Shown: positions 1-8,660, counted from the first letter of the stretch. The stretch is 26,522 bases of DNA from Caldifarciminota bacterium (GCA_030671005.1 DAOVAN010000004.1:1-26522), one strand, 5' to 3'. Numbers and translations: made by a program. Notes: a model not told the origin generated them from the letters alone.

Positions 1-535
1 AATAGCTCGAAAGCACAAATTGCCAACGGCAAAACGCAAGAAAAGCCAGGATGTCTGTTTCATCCCGGCCGGTGACTGCACTTCTTTCCTTAAGAAAAGA
101 ATATCTGAGAACCCAGGCCCGATATTAAATAACGATGGGCAGCAGGTCGGCCAGCACAAAGGCATAATCCATTACACGATCGGTCAGCGACATGGCATTG
201 GTATCAGCCACAAATATCCTTACTATGTAACGAAGATTGATCCCCAAAGAAACGCCATTTACATCGGTCAAAAGGAAGAAGTGTACAAAAAAGAGTTCAT
301 CGCCATTGACCTCAATTTTATTCCCTTTGATACTCTTGAACAGAGCATAAAAGCAGCCACAAAGGTGCGCTATTTTTCGCCACTGTCCGAAGCTCTTGTT
401 GAGCCTCTTGGTCACGACAAGGTCAAAGTTGCTTTTGAAAAACTGCAATGGGCGATCACGCCCGGGCAGTCAGTAGTATTCTACCAGGACGAACTTGTCA
501 TTGGTGGCGGGATAATCGACAAAGTGATCGACTAG
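1..535 (+). CDS. mnmA: tRNA-specific 2-thiouridylase MnmA, C-terminal part
   Basis: MnmA thiolates U34 of the tRNAs for Lys, Glu and Gln in the cytoplasm, using ATP and a sulfur relay. The reading frame (starting at base 2) is open to the left window edge, so only about 177 C-terminal residues are present. The SQDVCFIP motif holds the second catalytic cysteine of the family (seen as KSQDxCF in MnmA proteins). It is followed by GQHKGIIHYTIGQRHGIG, typical of the central beta-barrel domain, and by a C-terminal barrel ending near VVFYQDELVIGGGII. The stop is TAG at 533-535. The next gene has its own promoter, so mnmA is probably the end of a transcript. The family assignment is secure; the N-terminal PP-loop ATPase domain lies outside the window. 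Confidence 0.95.
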   Translation, partial: IARKHKLPTAKRKKSQDVCFIPAGDCTSFLKKRISENPGPILNNDGQQVGQHKGIIHYTIGQRHGIGISHKYPYYVTKIDPQRNAIYIGQKEEVYKKEFIAIDLNFIPFDTLEQSIKAATKVRYFSPLSEALVEPLGHDKVKVAFEKLQWAITPGQSVVFYQDELVIGGGIIDKVID

Positions 536-569
536 CCTCGTATAAAACGGAAATTACGCTATCAAAGAA

Positions 570-641
570 TCCCGCACTCGCGGGAGAACTTCCTTGGAAA
601 GAAGTCGAATCGCAAACCTAGAAGAAGCTGTGAAGCTTCTT
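570..641 (+). terminator. Two hairpins after mnmA, possible transcript end
   Basis: The first hairpin is TCCCGC-ACTC-GCGGGA (570-585). The second is a perfect 8-bp stem with a GTGA loop, AAGAAGCT-GTGA-AGCTTCTT (622-641). Neither is followed by a real T-tract. They could stabilise the mnmA 3' end or act as weak terminators just before the MFS promoter. Termination is inferred from position. Confidence 0.35.
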
Positions 642-651
642 GTGAACATCA

Positions 652-679
652 TTGACTCACATAGATTCTCCGCTATACT
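652..679 (+). promoter_or_regulatory. Sigma-70 type promoter of the MFS gene
   Basis: TTGACT (652-657), a 16-nt spacer and TATACT (674-679). The expected start of transcription near 686 gives a leader of about 40 nt that contains the Shine-Dalgarno sequence AAGGGAG (714-720). Confidence 0.7.
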
Positions 680-725
680 GCTACTTACAATATAGTGTTT
701 TGGGATTACGACCAAGGGAGCACAC

Positions 726-1997
726 TTGGCACAAAAAGAAGGTCAAACCGAAGAAAAAACCAAACCGAAACTCTGGAACATCAATTTCTTCCTTCTTTGG
801 CAGGGGCAATTTGTCTCGGCCATGGGAGATGTAGCGTATTCAATTGCCCTCGGTTTCTGGATTCTCGCGATGACCGGCTCCACCGCTCTCATGGGCACTT
901 TGATGGCTGCGTCTTCCCTACCCCGAGTGATCATCTCGCCGTTTGCCGGTGTCGTCGTTGACCGCAGTGACCGTAAGTGGTTACTCGTGCTCATGGACGC
1001 GATACGAGGAAGCAGCGTGGTTCTTGTGGGCGTGGCTTCGTATCTTGGTTTCATTGAAGTTTGGATGGTTTTTGTTGCCGGGGTCATCATCGGCACATGC
1101 GGCGCCTTCTTCAATCCAGCAGTAGGCAGCATAATTCCGGACATCGTAGACAAACGCAAGCTCGTACAGGCTAACTCAGTATTCAGCATCGTCCAAACGG
1201 CATCCGGCATCGTGGGCAGCTCAGCCGGCGGCATCTTGTTCAAAATACTGGGAGCATCATTTATGTTCTTATTCAATGGTCTGTCGTATCTATTCTCTGC
1301 GATCACCGAAGTTTTCATCAAGGTTCCGAAAATCATCCACGAAAAAACGCAACCCCACTTCTTTGCGGATATAAAAGATGGCCTCAAATTTGTCTGGCAC
1401 TTCCGAGGACTGAGGACGCTAATCCTGATTTCCAGTATAATCAATTTCTTCGCGGTCATGGGTATCATGCTCATATTGCCGCTTTTTCACCAGGAAAAAC
1501 ACCTCGGGCCAGCGTTCTATGGCATAATCATGGGTTTTTTCACGGGCGGGATGTTTCTCGGATTTCTTTTCACATCAATTGTAAATTTCAAACCCGAACA
1601 AAGGTTCAAAGTCTTTTCTTTATGCTATCTAGTTATGTGCGCAGGAATGATACTGCTTCCAGTATACTTGTATTTTCCGGTCATGGCGGCGCTTGTTTTT
1701 ATCACTGGTTTTGTGAACGCGATTCTCAACACGTTCGTCAATACCGTCCTGCAACTGACAACACCGCAAGCCAAACGCGGTAAGGTCTTCGGATTGTTGA
1801 TGAGCGTTGCGGGAGGTCTCATGCCTGTCGCCTACGCCACGGGTGGGGTGCTTGCCGAATTCATCCCGGTTAGGCTGCTGATATCGGTGAGTTTTGCCAT
1901 TGTTTTACTTTTTTATGTACCCATGTTAGCCAGCGCATCATTCAGAAGATATGTGAGATTCAATCCTGACACCCAGACGATTGAGGATATTATGTAA
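726..1997 (+). CDS. MFS transporter (EntS/MFS_3-like exporter family)
   Basis: This is a 423-residue major facilitator with about twelve hydrophobic segments. The start is TTG at 726, chosen because AAGGGAG ends 5 nt upstream and no ATG is better placed. After a charged cytoplasmic N-terminus (1-16) the first helix begins at WNINFFLLWQGQFVSAMGD, the usual entry of MFS_3/EntS-like drug and siderophore exporters. Motif A of the superfamily is visible as GVVVDRSDRK (75-84) between helices 2 and 3. The central loop around VPKIIHEKTQPHFFADIKDGLKFV is typical of the family. The substrate cannot be read from sequence. It is a monocistronic unit with its own promoter and converges on the THEP1 gene. 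Confidence 0.85.
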   Translation: MAQKEGQTEEKTKPKLWNINFFLLWQGQFVSAMGDVAYSIALGFWILAMTGSTALMGTLMAASSLPRVIISPFAGVVVDRSDRKWLLVLMDAIRGSSVVLVGVASYLGFIEVWMVFVAGVIIGTCGAFFNPAVGSIIPDIVDKRKLVQANSVFSIVQTASGIVGSSAGGILFKILGASFMFLFNGLSYLFSAITEVFIKVPKIIHEKTQPHFFADIKDGLKFVWHFRGLRTLILISSIINFFAVMGIMLILPLFHQEKHLGPAFYGIIMGFFTGGMFLGFLFTSIVNFKPEQRFKVFSLCYLVMCAGMILLPVYLYFPVMAALVFITGFVNAILNTFVNTVLQLTTPQAKRGKVFGLLMSVAGGLMPVAYATGGVLAEFIPVRLLISVSFAIVLLFYVPMLASASFRRYVRFNPDTQTIEDIM

Positions 1998-2048
1998 TGG
2001 ACCGGGGCTAGACCCACCGCCTCGTCTCTTGTGATTCTTCTGTTTTTC

Positions 2049-2073
2049 CCCGCTTCTTGGCACAAGAAACGGG
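2049..2073. terminator. Hairpin between convergent genes
   Basis: A stem of CCCG-C-TTCTTG, loop GCA and CAAGAA-A-CGGG lies between the 3' ends of the MFS gene and the THEP1 gene. A run of T precedes it on the + strand, which gives GGGAAAAACA after it on the - strand, so there is no proper U-tract in either direction. A bidirectional terminator is plausible but weakly supported. Confidence 0.4.
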
Positions 2074-2097
2074 ACAAACGAGAAAATCAAAAAGTGG

Positions 2098-2610
2098 TTA
2101 TTGCTGCAGTTTTTGTATAATTATGTCTTGTATTTTATCGCGGTTTTCTTCGGTCACCTCGATGACCTCAACATCCTTGCGCGCACGAATCTTATCACAA
2201 AATGGTTGACGCTTGAAGAGCATCGTCCCTATCACCAGAGATCTTGAGTTCAATGCATCGAGTACCGAAAGCCTGAATGGTCTGGAAAGAGTTTCCATTT
2301 TTCCAATTTCGTCGATGACGATAATTTTTCCTGCCTTTATTCCCTGTTTGATCGCCGGAACACCGACTTCTTCAATGCATTCAAGACTCACGCCGTACTT
2401 ACCGACATGAAAATGTCCTCTGATATCCTTGTGTGACAATACACAGCTCTTGTTAGCAATTGTTGACAATTTGAAACCAACCCGTTCATCGCTTTCCTTT
2501 ATCTCTTCGGTGTAGAACCCAGCACATTTATCTTTCAATCTGGATATGACCGCGCGCACAATTGTCGTCTTTCCAACACGCGGTGGTCCAGTCAGCAAAA
2601 AATTCTTCAT
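2098..2610 (-). CDS. THEP1-type nucleoside-triphosphatase
   Basis: This is a 170-residue P-loop NTPase of the THEP1/NTPase_1 family, which hydrolyses nucleoside triphosphates and occurs mainly in archaea and thermophilic bacteria. Walker A is GPPRVGKT (8-15) and the Walker B region is IIVIDEIGKME (96-106), both diagnostic. The middle region GFYTEEI and the SRPF segment also fit. The length is slightly short of the usual 175-190. Its ATG lies 12 nt after the recO stop and has no Shine-Dalgarno sequence, so it probably depends on translation of recO. The physiological substrate is unknown for the family. Confidence 0.88.
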   Translation of the reverse strand: MKNFLLTGPPRVGKTTIVRAVISRLKDKCAGFYTEEIKESDERVGFKLSTIANKSCVLSHKDIRGHFHVGKYGVSLECIEEVGVPAIKQGIKAGKIIVIDEIGKMETLSRPFRLSVLDALNSRSLVIGTMLFKRQPFCDKIRARKDVEVIEVTEENRDKIQDIIIQKLQQ

Positions 2611-2622
2611 ATGATTAGTCTA

Positions 2623-3357
2623 TTACTTCAAATGTTTTAAAGTATTCAAATGTAGATTGTTTAAGTGAACATACATGTAATCCGCAAGAAAATTCTCGAT
2701 TTCATCCAAGGCATCATCTTCGATGTGCAATTGTGTCCTGGTATAAATGCTCCTAAGTGTATCGATTGTGGGCCGGCTCAAGAATACGACCGTGTCGTCA
2801 TAATGCTCATCGCACACAATTCCACCTGCGTTGATGCTGAAATCGACCTTTCCGTTATTCAGTATTGATTTGTGGCAGCGGACACAATTTTCCAGGTGCG
2901 GCATGACACCTGCCCCAGAAAAAGCTTTCAGGAGAAAAGCAAGGGCTATAGTGCGGGCAACCGAGACATCGGCATTCCTGAGACCATTCAGGAACCTCAT
3001 GAGTAGGGAAAACGCCTGGTAATCGGCCTCTTCAGCAGGTAGGGTTTTATTGTAGAATTCACACAAAACTAGTGCGGCGTTGACTCTCTCTGGATCATGG
3101 CGTATTTGTTCGAAACTATCAATGACTACAGCATCGCTCAGATTATAAATCTCCTTGAATTCGCGCTTATAGAAGATCACCTCATCTAAATTGAATGGCT
3201 CCATCGCTCCACAAATCTTGCTTTTGGGCCGGCGAACACCTTTTGCCAATAGTTTTACTTTACCCAGTCTGTTCGTGAGTACGGATGTTATAAGACTCGA
3301 TTCCTTGAATGGTATGGTCTTAAGAATGAAGCCTCGACATTTAATGATATTCGCCAT
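2623..3357 (-). CDS. recO: DNA repair protein RecO
   Basis: RecO is the recombination mediator that works with RecR to load RecA onto SSB-coated single-stranded DNA and anneals strands. This 244-residue protein has the N-terminal OB fold (FILKTIPFKESSLITSVLTNRLGKVKLLAKGVRRPKS, about 10-46), the helical domain, and a zinc site C158-x2-C161 with C182-x2-H185. The start codon at 3357 matches the normal family N-terminus and lies only 12 nt from the -10 box, with no Shine-Dalgarno sequence. It forms a two-gene transcript with the downstream THEP1 NTPase. Confidence 0.93.
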   Translation of the reverse strand: MANIIKCRGFILKTIPFKESSLITSVLTNRLGKVKLLAKGVRRPKSKICGAMEPFNLDEVIFYKREFKEIYNLSDAVVIDSFEQIRHDPERVNAALVLCEFYNKTLPAEEADYQAFSLLMRFLNGLRNADVSVARTIALAFLLKAFSGAGVMPHLENCVRCHKSILNNGKVDFSINAGGIVCDEHYDDTVVFLSRPTIDTLRSIYTRTQLHIEDDALDEIENFLADYMYVHLNNLHLNTLKHLK

Positions 3358-3369
3358 TGCTACACTATC

Positions 3370-3398
3370 ATTATACGACCGGCACCAACTTCTGTCAA
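3370..3398 (-). promoter_or_regulatory. Sigma-70 promoter of recO-THEP1
   Basis: On the minus strand, TTGACA (3393-3398), a 17-nt spacer and TATAAT (3370-3375), both perfect hexamers. The recO ATG begins 12 nt after the -10 box, leaving a leader of only a few nucleotides without Shine-Dalgarno. The remaining sequence to 3611 shows no gene or recognisable element. Confidence 0.85.
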
Positions 3399-3611
3399 GA
3401 CATTCGCTGATGACCCAGAATCTTTGTGATATGAGATGACGGCATTAAGAATACCCGCGATGAACACTAAAAAAACATCGACTGCTACCTATATGAGCAA
3501 GGTATGCATCGGGCAATGCAGCATCACTATCTGACTTTGGTATGCAAGAACCCGGAATGCTATGATCCAATGTCCTGAACATAGTATTAGCTACTGCTAA
3601 CGTCCCACGGG

Positions 3612-4361
3612 CTACTTGCTCAGTTCCAATACTTTGTATACCAACTTCTCAATTCCAGCGGCAACATCTGAAATCCCAGGACCTAACATGTAAGCAGGAG
3701 TGGACACTATTCTTGTGCCCGCGCAGACTTCGATTTCGTCGACTTTCTTTACAACATGCTTGCTCCCCATAGCTTCGATAGCGGCAGCTGTTCCTTCATC
3801 TGAACCAATGGTCAACGTAGGACCATGTTCCCCCAGAACTTTCGCCGCAATAACGGGGGCAATGCATATGAATCCCATCGGTTTTTTCGCTTCATGCATC
3901 TCTTTCACCAGTCGCTCGACTTCCTGATTAACCATGCAGTCTTTTCCCTTTAGGGCAAAATCACAGAGATTCTTTGCAGCGCCGAATCCACCCGGAAAAA
4001 TCAAAGCATCGATGTCATTAGCACTAAAGTCTTTTATGTCTTTGATCTCACCACGCGCAATCCGTGCTGCTTCAACGAGCACGTTCCGGCTTTCACCAGT
4101 GCTTTCTTCCCCCTTGAGATGATTGATCACATGAAGCTGCGCGATGTCGGGCGCCATGCAGATCACCTGTGCCTTTGTCTTGTCTAAAGCCAGCAACGTT
4201 ATCACTGCCTCATGAATCTCCGAACCGTCATATACGCCGCATCCAGACAAGACGACTCCCACTTTCTTATCAGCGTACTGTGGCATTACCTGACCTCCTT
4301 GTTGTTCACAACCCAGAAAAGCGATGAGGGCAAGTATGGATAATACAATGATGGTACGCAT
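3612..4361 (-). CDS. elbB: ElbB/DJ-1-family protein with a lipoprotein-type signal
   Basis: Residues about 33-249 are clearly ElbB-like (class I glutamine-amidotransferase/DJ-1 superfamily, glyoxalase III-type): VGVVLSGCGVYDGSEIHEAV, INHLKGE, ALIFPGGFGAAKNL, the nucleophile-elbow cysteine in GFICIAP (C166), and STPAYMLGPGI. E. coli ElbB starts just before VGVILSGCG. Here about 30 extra residues precede it: R2, a hydrophobic stretch 4-16, then FLGC (C18) and a polar linker EQQGGQV, which looks like a lipoprotein signal. The start at 4361 is chosen over the farther upstream codon because GAGGAGGTGAG sits immediately upstream, and it yields 249 residues. ElbB function is assigned by similarity; export is inference, since FLGC deviates slightly from the lipobox. 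Confidence 0.88.
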   Translation of the reverse strand: MRTIIVLSILALIAFLGCEQQGGQVMPQYADKKVGVVLSGCGVYDGSEIHEAVITLLALDKTKAQVICMAPDIAQLHVINHLKGEESTGESRNVLVEAARIARGEIKDIKDFSANDIDALIFPGGFGAAKNLCDFALKGKDCMVNQEVERLVKEMHEAKKPMGFICIAPVIAAKVLGEHGPTLTIGSDEGTAAAIEAMGSKHVVKKVDEIEVCAGTRIVSTPAYMLGPGISDVAAGIEKLVYKVLELSK

Positions 4362-4440
4362 TTGTCTCACCTCCTCTCTGATGCTGCATTGCCAATTCGA
4401 TACATCCCGTACATTTGCCAATCACGAACCTTTACAGAGA

Positions 4441-4468
4441 ATTATAACTGACTCCGCATGACTGTCAA
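4441..4468 (-). promoter_or_regulatory. Sigma-70 promoter of elbB
   Basis: Minus strand: TTGACA (4463-4468), a 16-nt spacer and TATAAT (4441-4446). Transcription should start near 4434, giving a leader of about 70 nt that ends with a strong Shine-Dalgarno (4366-4378). Confidence 0.85.
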
Positions 4469-4514
4469 GGAAGGTTGAATACACAAGTAGATGAGAATAA
4501 ACTCCAGAGTGCTT

Positions 4515-5399
4515 CTAAGACCTTGATGTCCTCACGAGGGTTAGACTATATAGAACCAGAGCAATCCATATTAATCCAAAGCTTATCAAATGAGCCCTGG
4601 TAAAGGTTTCATTGTACACGAAGACACCTATACATAGCATGAGTGTTGGCGCGATGTACTGCAGGAATCCGACACTCGACAAAGGTATCCGTTTTGCACC
4701 TTGTGCAAACCAATATAGTGGGAGCGTCGTAATCACACCGGCAAAAATCAGCAGGAAATCAGTTTTAATCGATATGCTGAAAAACGACCCTCTACTGATC
4801 GATGCCTGATAGACAATTATCCCGAGTGCCAGCGGCGACAGAAGCATCGTCTCAATCATCAAGCTGGGCAAGGATTGGAGATTCGATGTCTTCTTGAACA
4901 ACCCATAGAGACCAAACGCACATGCCAGCAAAACCGCGATCCATGGAAATTTACCATAATCCATGGTCAAATACAAAACACCCCCGCAGGCAAGCACAAA
5001 AGATAATATCTGTAATAAATCCAGTCGCTCCTTCAATATCACGATGCCAAGGAAAATACTCACCAAAGGATTTATGTAGTAACCCATGCTTGCTTCTACA
5101 ATGTGCCCACTGTTTACCGCATAGACATATGTGAACCAGTTAAGACCGATCAGTGCACTCGTAACAAGCAGTGACTTTCTGCTTCTGGGATCCTTAAGCA
5201 GAGCTTTTACTTGTGTGTTTCTTCGAACCGCCAGGACGATGGTTATGAAAACAAAAGACCAGAGAATCCTATGCGCAAGAATTTCGAAGGCTGGTACTGC
5301 CCCAAGCGCTTTCCAGTAGAATGGGAGCACGCCCCACGCGAAGAAGGCGACCGTGGTGTAGACAATACCTTTTCTGTATTGCCTGACTCGCTCCTTCAT
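4515..5399 (-). CDS. rarD: RarD/EamA-type transporter
   Basis: A 294-residue integral inner-membrane protein of the drug/metabolite transporter superfamily, with about ten hydrophobic helices in two EamA repeats. The N-terminus (RQYRKGIVYTTVAFFAWGVLPFYWKALGAVPAFEILAHRILWS) is the hallmark of RarD. The second repeat begins near PWIAVLLACAFGLYGLFKK. The transported compound is unknown for the family. Its ATG overlaps the stop of the preceding TIM-barrel gene (ATGA, 5396-5399), so translation is probably coupled. It is the last gene of the iorA-iorB-TIM-rarD set. Confidence 0.9.
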   Translation of the reverse strand: MKERVRQYRKGIVYTTVAFFAWGVLPFYWKALGAVPAFEILAHRILWSFVFITIVLAVRRNTQVKALLKDPRSRKSLLVTSALIGLNWFTYVYAVNSGHIVEASMGYYINPLVSIFLGIVILKERLDLLQILSFVLACGGVLYLTMDYGKFPWIAVLLACAFGLYGLFKKTSNLQSLPSLMIETMLLSPLALGIIVYQASISRGSFFSISIKTDFLLIFAGVITTLPLYWFAQGAKRIPLSSVGFLQYIAPTLMLCIGVFVYNETFTRAHLISFGLIWIALVLYSLTLVRTSRS

Positions 5400-6259
5400 G
5401 TCCTACGGCATGCGCTCAACAGTCGCTGGCCACGGGTAAAGGCTTCCTGCAGAAACTCGCTCGGAGAGTCAAAAGCTGATTCGCGCATCTCTACTTCCAA
5501 TAGGGGAACACCACTGAAATGAACCCTGGAAAAAGTTCGGCAAAAGCCCGGCCATGGAAAAGAACCCTCATAGGGTAGCATATGGTCGTCCCTCTCACCC
5601 CGATTATCTGAGATGTGCGTAGTTAGGAGCCGGTGGCCATACCGCTGGAATATCTTAAGCGGCTGGCTGGTCAGATTATCGTGAGATGTATCATAGCAGA
5701 ATCCGTATTTTGAATCGCGTATCCCATCCAGCGAAAATCTCAAGATATCATTAGCCGGTGCGAAATGTTCATTTTCGACAGCCAAACTAACCTCTGTATC
5801 ATGGACATGATCTAATAATCTATTCACATTTTCTATGATCACCTTTTTACGGGAGTCCAGATTATCGAATTGCATGTAGGCGGTTGGATGAAATATCACA
5901 ACTCGTGCACCAAGATATTATGCGGCATCAATACATCGCCTGTAGCAGTCTATGGTCTTGCCTGTCTTCGCGGGATCAGGAGACGAAATATCAATATTCT
6001 TACCGAAGGAAGTATGAAGCGAGCAAATCCTTATGCCATGACTGGTTACTGTTTTTTTGATTCTTTGTCGTCCCGACGCGGTCAAGTAACCCGAATGCTC
6101 GACCCGCGCACCCAGTGAAATATATCTGAAACCCACTCGGTCGATCATCGGCAGTTGTTTTCTCAGAGGGATATCATAATTGAAGGTAGTGCCGATCGAA
6201 ATTACATCCTTGTTCAACTCCACACCAGATCCAGCCATGTACACAAACAACCTAGTCAT
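5396..6259 (-). pseudogene. Sugar-phosphate isomerase-like TIM barrel interrupted by an in-frame TAA
   Basis: Two open segments (6259-5918 and 5917-5396) lie in the same frame and together make one 287-codon xylose-isomerase-like TIM barrel (AP endonuclease 2 fold), the usual length of the family. They are separated only by one TAA codon (5918-5920, codon 114) between CIDAA and YLGARVVIFHPT. There is no frameshift. Expected motifs remain: a metal-ligand-type glutamate in AVENEHF, FCYDTSHDNL, HISDNRGERDDHMLPYEGSFPW, and EVEM near the end. The start ATG at 6259 has GGAG upstream. The second half is well conserved, so the mutation is recent, a sequence error, or suppressed. The substrate is unknown. 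It follows iorB by 30 nt and overlaps rarD by 4 nt. Confidence 0.75.
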
Positions 6260-6289
6260 ATCACTCCAGGTTGAATTCTGCGGTGTCTA

Positions 6290-6874
6290 TCAGGATGTCT
6301 GTCCTTTGTTGAATGCGGTTATGTTCAATTCTACGAATTTTTCTTTGATGTTTTTCCTAACTGATTCTTCCCAGGACTCCCTTTTAAAATCCAAGTATTT
6401 TGAAAGCACACCCAGGAGTAATATGTTAACGACACGCATATTACCCAGTTCTACGGCAACGGTGGTTGCATCAACAAAATCCGTCTTGCCAGACTTTTCG
6501 AGTTCCCGGTCGATGTTTGCCGGATAGTCTGCTTGACCAACAAGCACGCTCATCGGCGATATTTCACGATTGTCGACAATGATTCTACCACTTTTTTTCA
6601 GGTAATGTGCGTAGCGCAAAGCCTCGAGTTTTTCGAACGCCAACACGAAATCGCTCGTTCCCTCTTCGATCAATGGTGAATAGATCTTTTTACCAAAACG
6701 CACATGGGTTATTACGCTGCCTCCACGCTGTGCCATACCGTGAACTTCACTCTTCTTAACGTCGAAGCCCTCAAGGAAAGCAGCCTGGCACAAAACATCC
6801 GAAGCCAATATGATACCCTGACCGCCCACGCCGCAGATCACGATATTCGTAGTATTTGCGATTTTCTTAGGCAT
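6290..6874 (-). CDS. iorB: Indolepyruvate:ferredoxin oxidoreductase, beta subunit
   Basis: A 194-residue gamma-type catalytic domain of the 2-oxoacid:ferredoxin oxidoreductases. With IorA it oxidatively decarboxylates arylpyruvates (from aromatic amino acids) to aryl-acetyl-CoA, reducing ferredoxin. GVGGQGIILASDVL (15-28) and EVHGMAQRGGSVITHVRFG are standard for IorB. The start overlaps the end of iorA by 8 nt, so subunit synthesis is coupled. It is cytoplasmic and oxygen-sensitive by family knowledge. Confidence 0.93.
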   Translation of the reverse strand: MPKKIANTTNIVICGVGGQGIILASDVLCQAAFLEGFDVKKSEVHGMAQRGGSVITHVRFGKKIYSPLIEEGTSDFVLAFEKLEALRYAHYLKKSGRIIVDNREISPMSVLVGQADYPANIDRELEKSGKTDFVDATTVAVELGNMRVVNILLLGVLSKYLDFKRESWEESVRKNIKEKFVELNITAFNKGQTS

Positions 6875-8618
6875 CCGATTTCTCAGTTAGCACGATTGCA
6901 TCACGTTGACAGAGTTGCACACACAATCCACAACCAACACACAATGCTTCATCCACCACGGCCAATGGTTTTTCTCGACCCCTTGGAGAAATCAGGCTTA
7001 TTGCCGGGCAGCCAATGTGCAGACAAAGCCGGCAGCCGTTACACAATTCCGGATCAATTCGATAGGGCGTGCGCGGCTTAACCAACAGAGCACAGGGTCT
7101 TCGGAAGATCAGAACGGCAACACCATCATAAGCAAGCGCTTCTTTTATTGCCTCCTCGGTCGCTTTCAAATCGTTGGGATTAACCACTCTCACTAATTCT
7201 ACACCGCAACCCCGTGCGATTTCCTCGGGCGGTATGCGTTTACCCTGCTCACCCCTTGCGAGTTTGCCAGTACCTGGATGCGGCTGATGTCCGGTCATTG
7301 CTGTGGTGAAATTGTCGAGAATAATCAAATTCAAATTTCCTTTATTGTATACTGCATTGACCAGGCCAGTGATACCTGAATGGAAAAACGTTGAATCACC
7401 GAGCACGGCAACCAGTTTCTTGCTGAAATCCTTACCCAATGCCTTCTCAAGACCCTGGGCATTGGTGACCGAGGCGCCCATGCACACGCATGTATCCATG
7501 GCATTGAGCGGTGGCAAAGCACCCAGGGTATAACAACCAATGTCCCCGGTCGCGACGAGCTTCAGTTTGTTAACTATATAGAAAAAGCCACGGTGGGGGC
7601 AACCCGGGCATAGCACTGGGGGACGCGGTGGTATTCTGCCTTCCTTTTTCCTAGATTTTCTGACCTTGAAAAAACTGTCCCTCAGCACCCTAGTCGTCAA
7701 CTCACCACACAATGGGATCTTCTCTTTGCCCGTGACTCTGATACCCATCGCCTTTATCTCGGTCTCAAGAATCGGATCTCCCTCTTCGACAACAATTATT
7801 CTTCTGACCTGCTTGGCGAATTTCCTGATGGACTTTTCCGGCAAGGGATAAGTTAGGGATAGCTTCAGAAAACTCGCATCGGGAAATACCTCTTTTGCAT
7901 ACTGATAAGATACGCCAGAGGTTATGATGCCCAGGGTCTTATCGCCACGCTCGATTTTGTTATACCGAAAGAGCTCACTGTATGCAGCAATCTTCTTGAG
8001 ACGTTCTTCGACTATAGTATGCAGAACCCGGGCATGTGCGGGCAGAACGAGTCTTTTCTTCATGTCCTTAACATATCCCTTGATGTCTGTCTCTTTTCTC
8101 TGACCAAGGTCGACAAGACACGAGGAATGACATATTCTTGTTGTCAACCGTAGGAGAACAGGAGTATCATATTTCTCAGAAATTTCAAAACCGATTCTTG
8201 TAAAGATCTTCGCTTCGTTGGAATCAGCTGGCTCAAGCACTGGCACCTTGGCATGTCTTCCATAGTGCCGGTTGTCCTGTTCATTTTGCGAAGACCACAT
8301 ACCCGGATCATCAGCCGAGACAATCACCAACCCACCGGTCACCCCGGAGTACCCCATGGTAAAAAATGGATCAGCGGCAACGTTCAGGCCCACATGTTTC
8401 ATTGCGACAAGCGCACGAGCTCCTGCAAAACTTGCCCCGGCCGCAACCTCTAAAGCAACCTTCTCGTTGACTGACCACTCGCTGTTAATCTCTGGATACT
8501 TGCTGATATTTTCAAGAATCTCGGTTGATGGAGTTCCTGGATATGCTGTGGCTACAATACAGCCTGCCTCCCAGGCACCCCGGGCAACGGCTTCATTACC
8601 CGATAATAGTGATTTCAT
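6867..8618 (-). CDS. iorA: Indolepyruvate:ferredoxin oxidoreductase, alpha subunit
   Basis: A 583-residue alpha subunit. It begins with the pyrimidine-binding domain (LLSGNEAVARGAWEAGCIVATAYPGTPSTEI), followed by the transketolase C-terminal-like part. The TPP-binding domain has CPGCPHRGFF and GDSTFFHSGITGLVNAVYN with the metal-binding NFTTAMTG segment (about 400-440). Two C-terminal [4Fe-4S] motifs are present: CNGCRLCLHIGC and CVGCGLCVQLCQ (about 523-575). The first cluster motif shows the altered spacing (CxxCxxCxxxxC) typical of IorA. It implies an anaerobic organism that ferments amino acids. The start ATG lies 11 nt after the -10 box with no Shine-Dalgarno. It is the first gene of the operon. 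Confidence 0.95.
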   Translation of the reverse strand: MKSLLSGNEAVARGAWEAGCIVATAYPGTPSTEILENISKYPEINSEWSVNEKVALEVAAGASFAGARALVAMKHVGLNVAADPFFTMGYSGVTGGLVIVSADDPGMWSSQNEQDNRHYGRHAKVPVLEPADSNEAKIFTRIGFEISEKYDTPVLLRLTTRICHSSCLVDLGQRKETDIKGYVKDMKKRLVLPAHARVLHTIVEERLKKIAAYSELFRYNKIERGDKTLGIITSGVSYQYAKEVFPDASFLKLSLTYPLPEKSIRKFAKQVRRIIVVEEGDPILETEIKAMGIRVTGKEKIPLCGELTTRVLRDSFFKVRKSRKKEGRIPPRPPVLCPGCPHRGFFYIVNKLKLVATGDIGCYTLGALPPLNAMDTCVCMGASVTNAQGLEKALGKDFSKKLVAVLGDSTFFHSGITGLVNAVYNKGNLNLIILDNFTTAMTGHQPHPGTGKLARGEQGKRIPPEEIARGCGVELVRVVNPNDLKATEEAIKEALAYDGVAVLIFRRPCALLVKPRTPYRIDPELCNGCRLCLHIGCPAISLISPRGREKPLAVVDEALCVGCGLCVQLCQRDAIVLTEKSDA

Positions 8619-8629
8619 AGGTGAGGCAT

Positions 8630-8657
8630 ATTATAAACAGAAACCCCGGTGTGTCAA
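8630..8657 (-). promoter_or_regulatory. Sigma-70 promoter of the ior operon
   Basis: Minus strand: TTGACA (8652-8657), a 16-nt spacer and TATAAT (8630-8635), perfect hexamers. The iorA ATG follows 11 nt after the -10 box, so the leader is about 3-5 nt and lacks Shine-Dalgarno. The inverted-repeat element starting at 8661 lies only 3 nt upstream of the -35 box. Confidence 0.85.
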
Positions 8658-8660
8658 TAT

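Noticed and set aside
743..1474. Long open frame (243 codons) opposite the MFS gene
   Set aside because: It runs antisense to a clear transporter, has no Shine-Dalgarno or family motif, and its composition is a mirror of the real gene.
5918..5920. Recoding of the in-frame TAA as an amino acid
   Set aside because: Selenocysteine and pyrrolysine use TGA and TAG, no recoding structure is evident, and TAA ends other genes here. A nonsense change or error is simpler.
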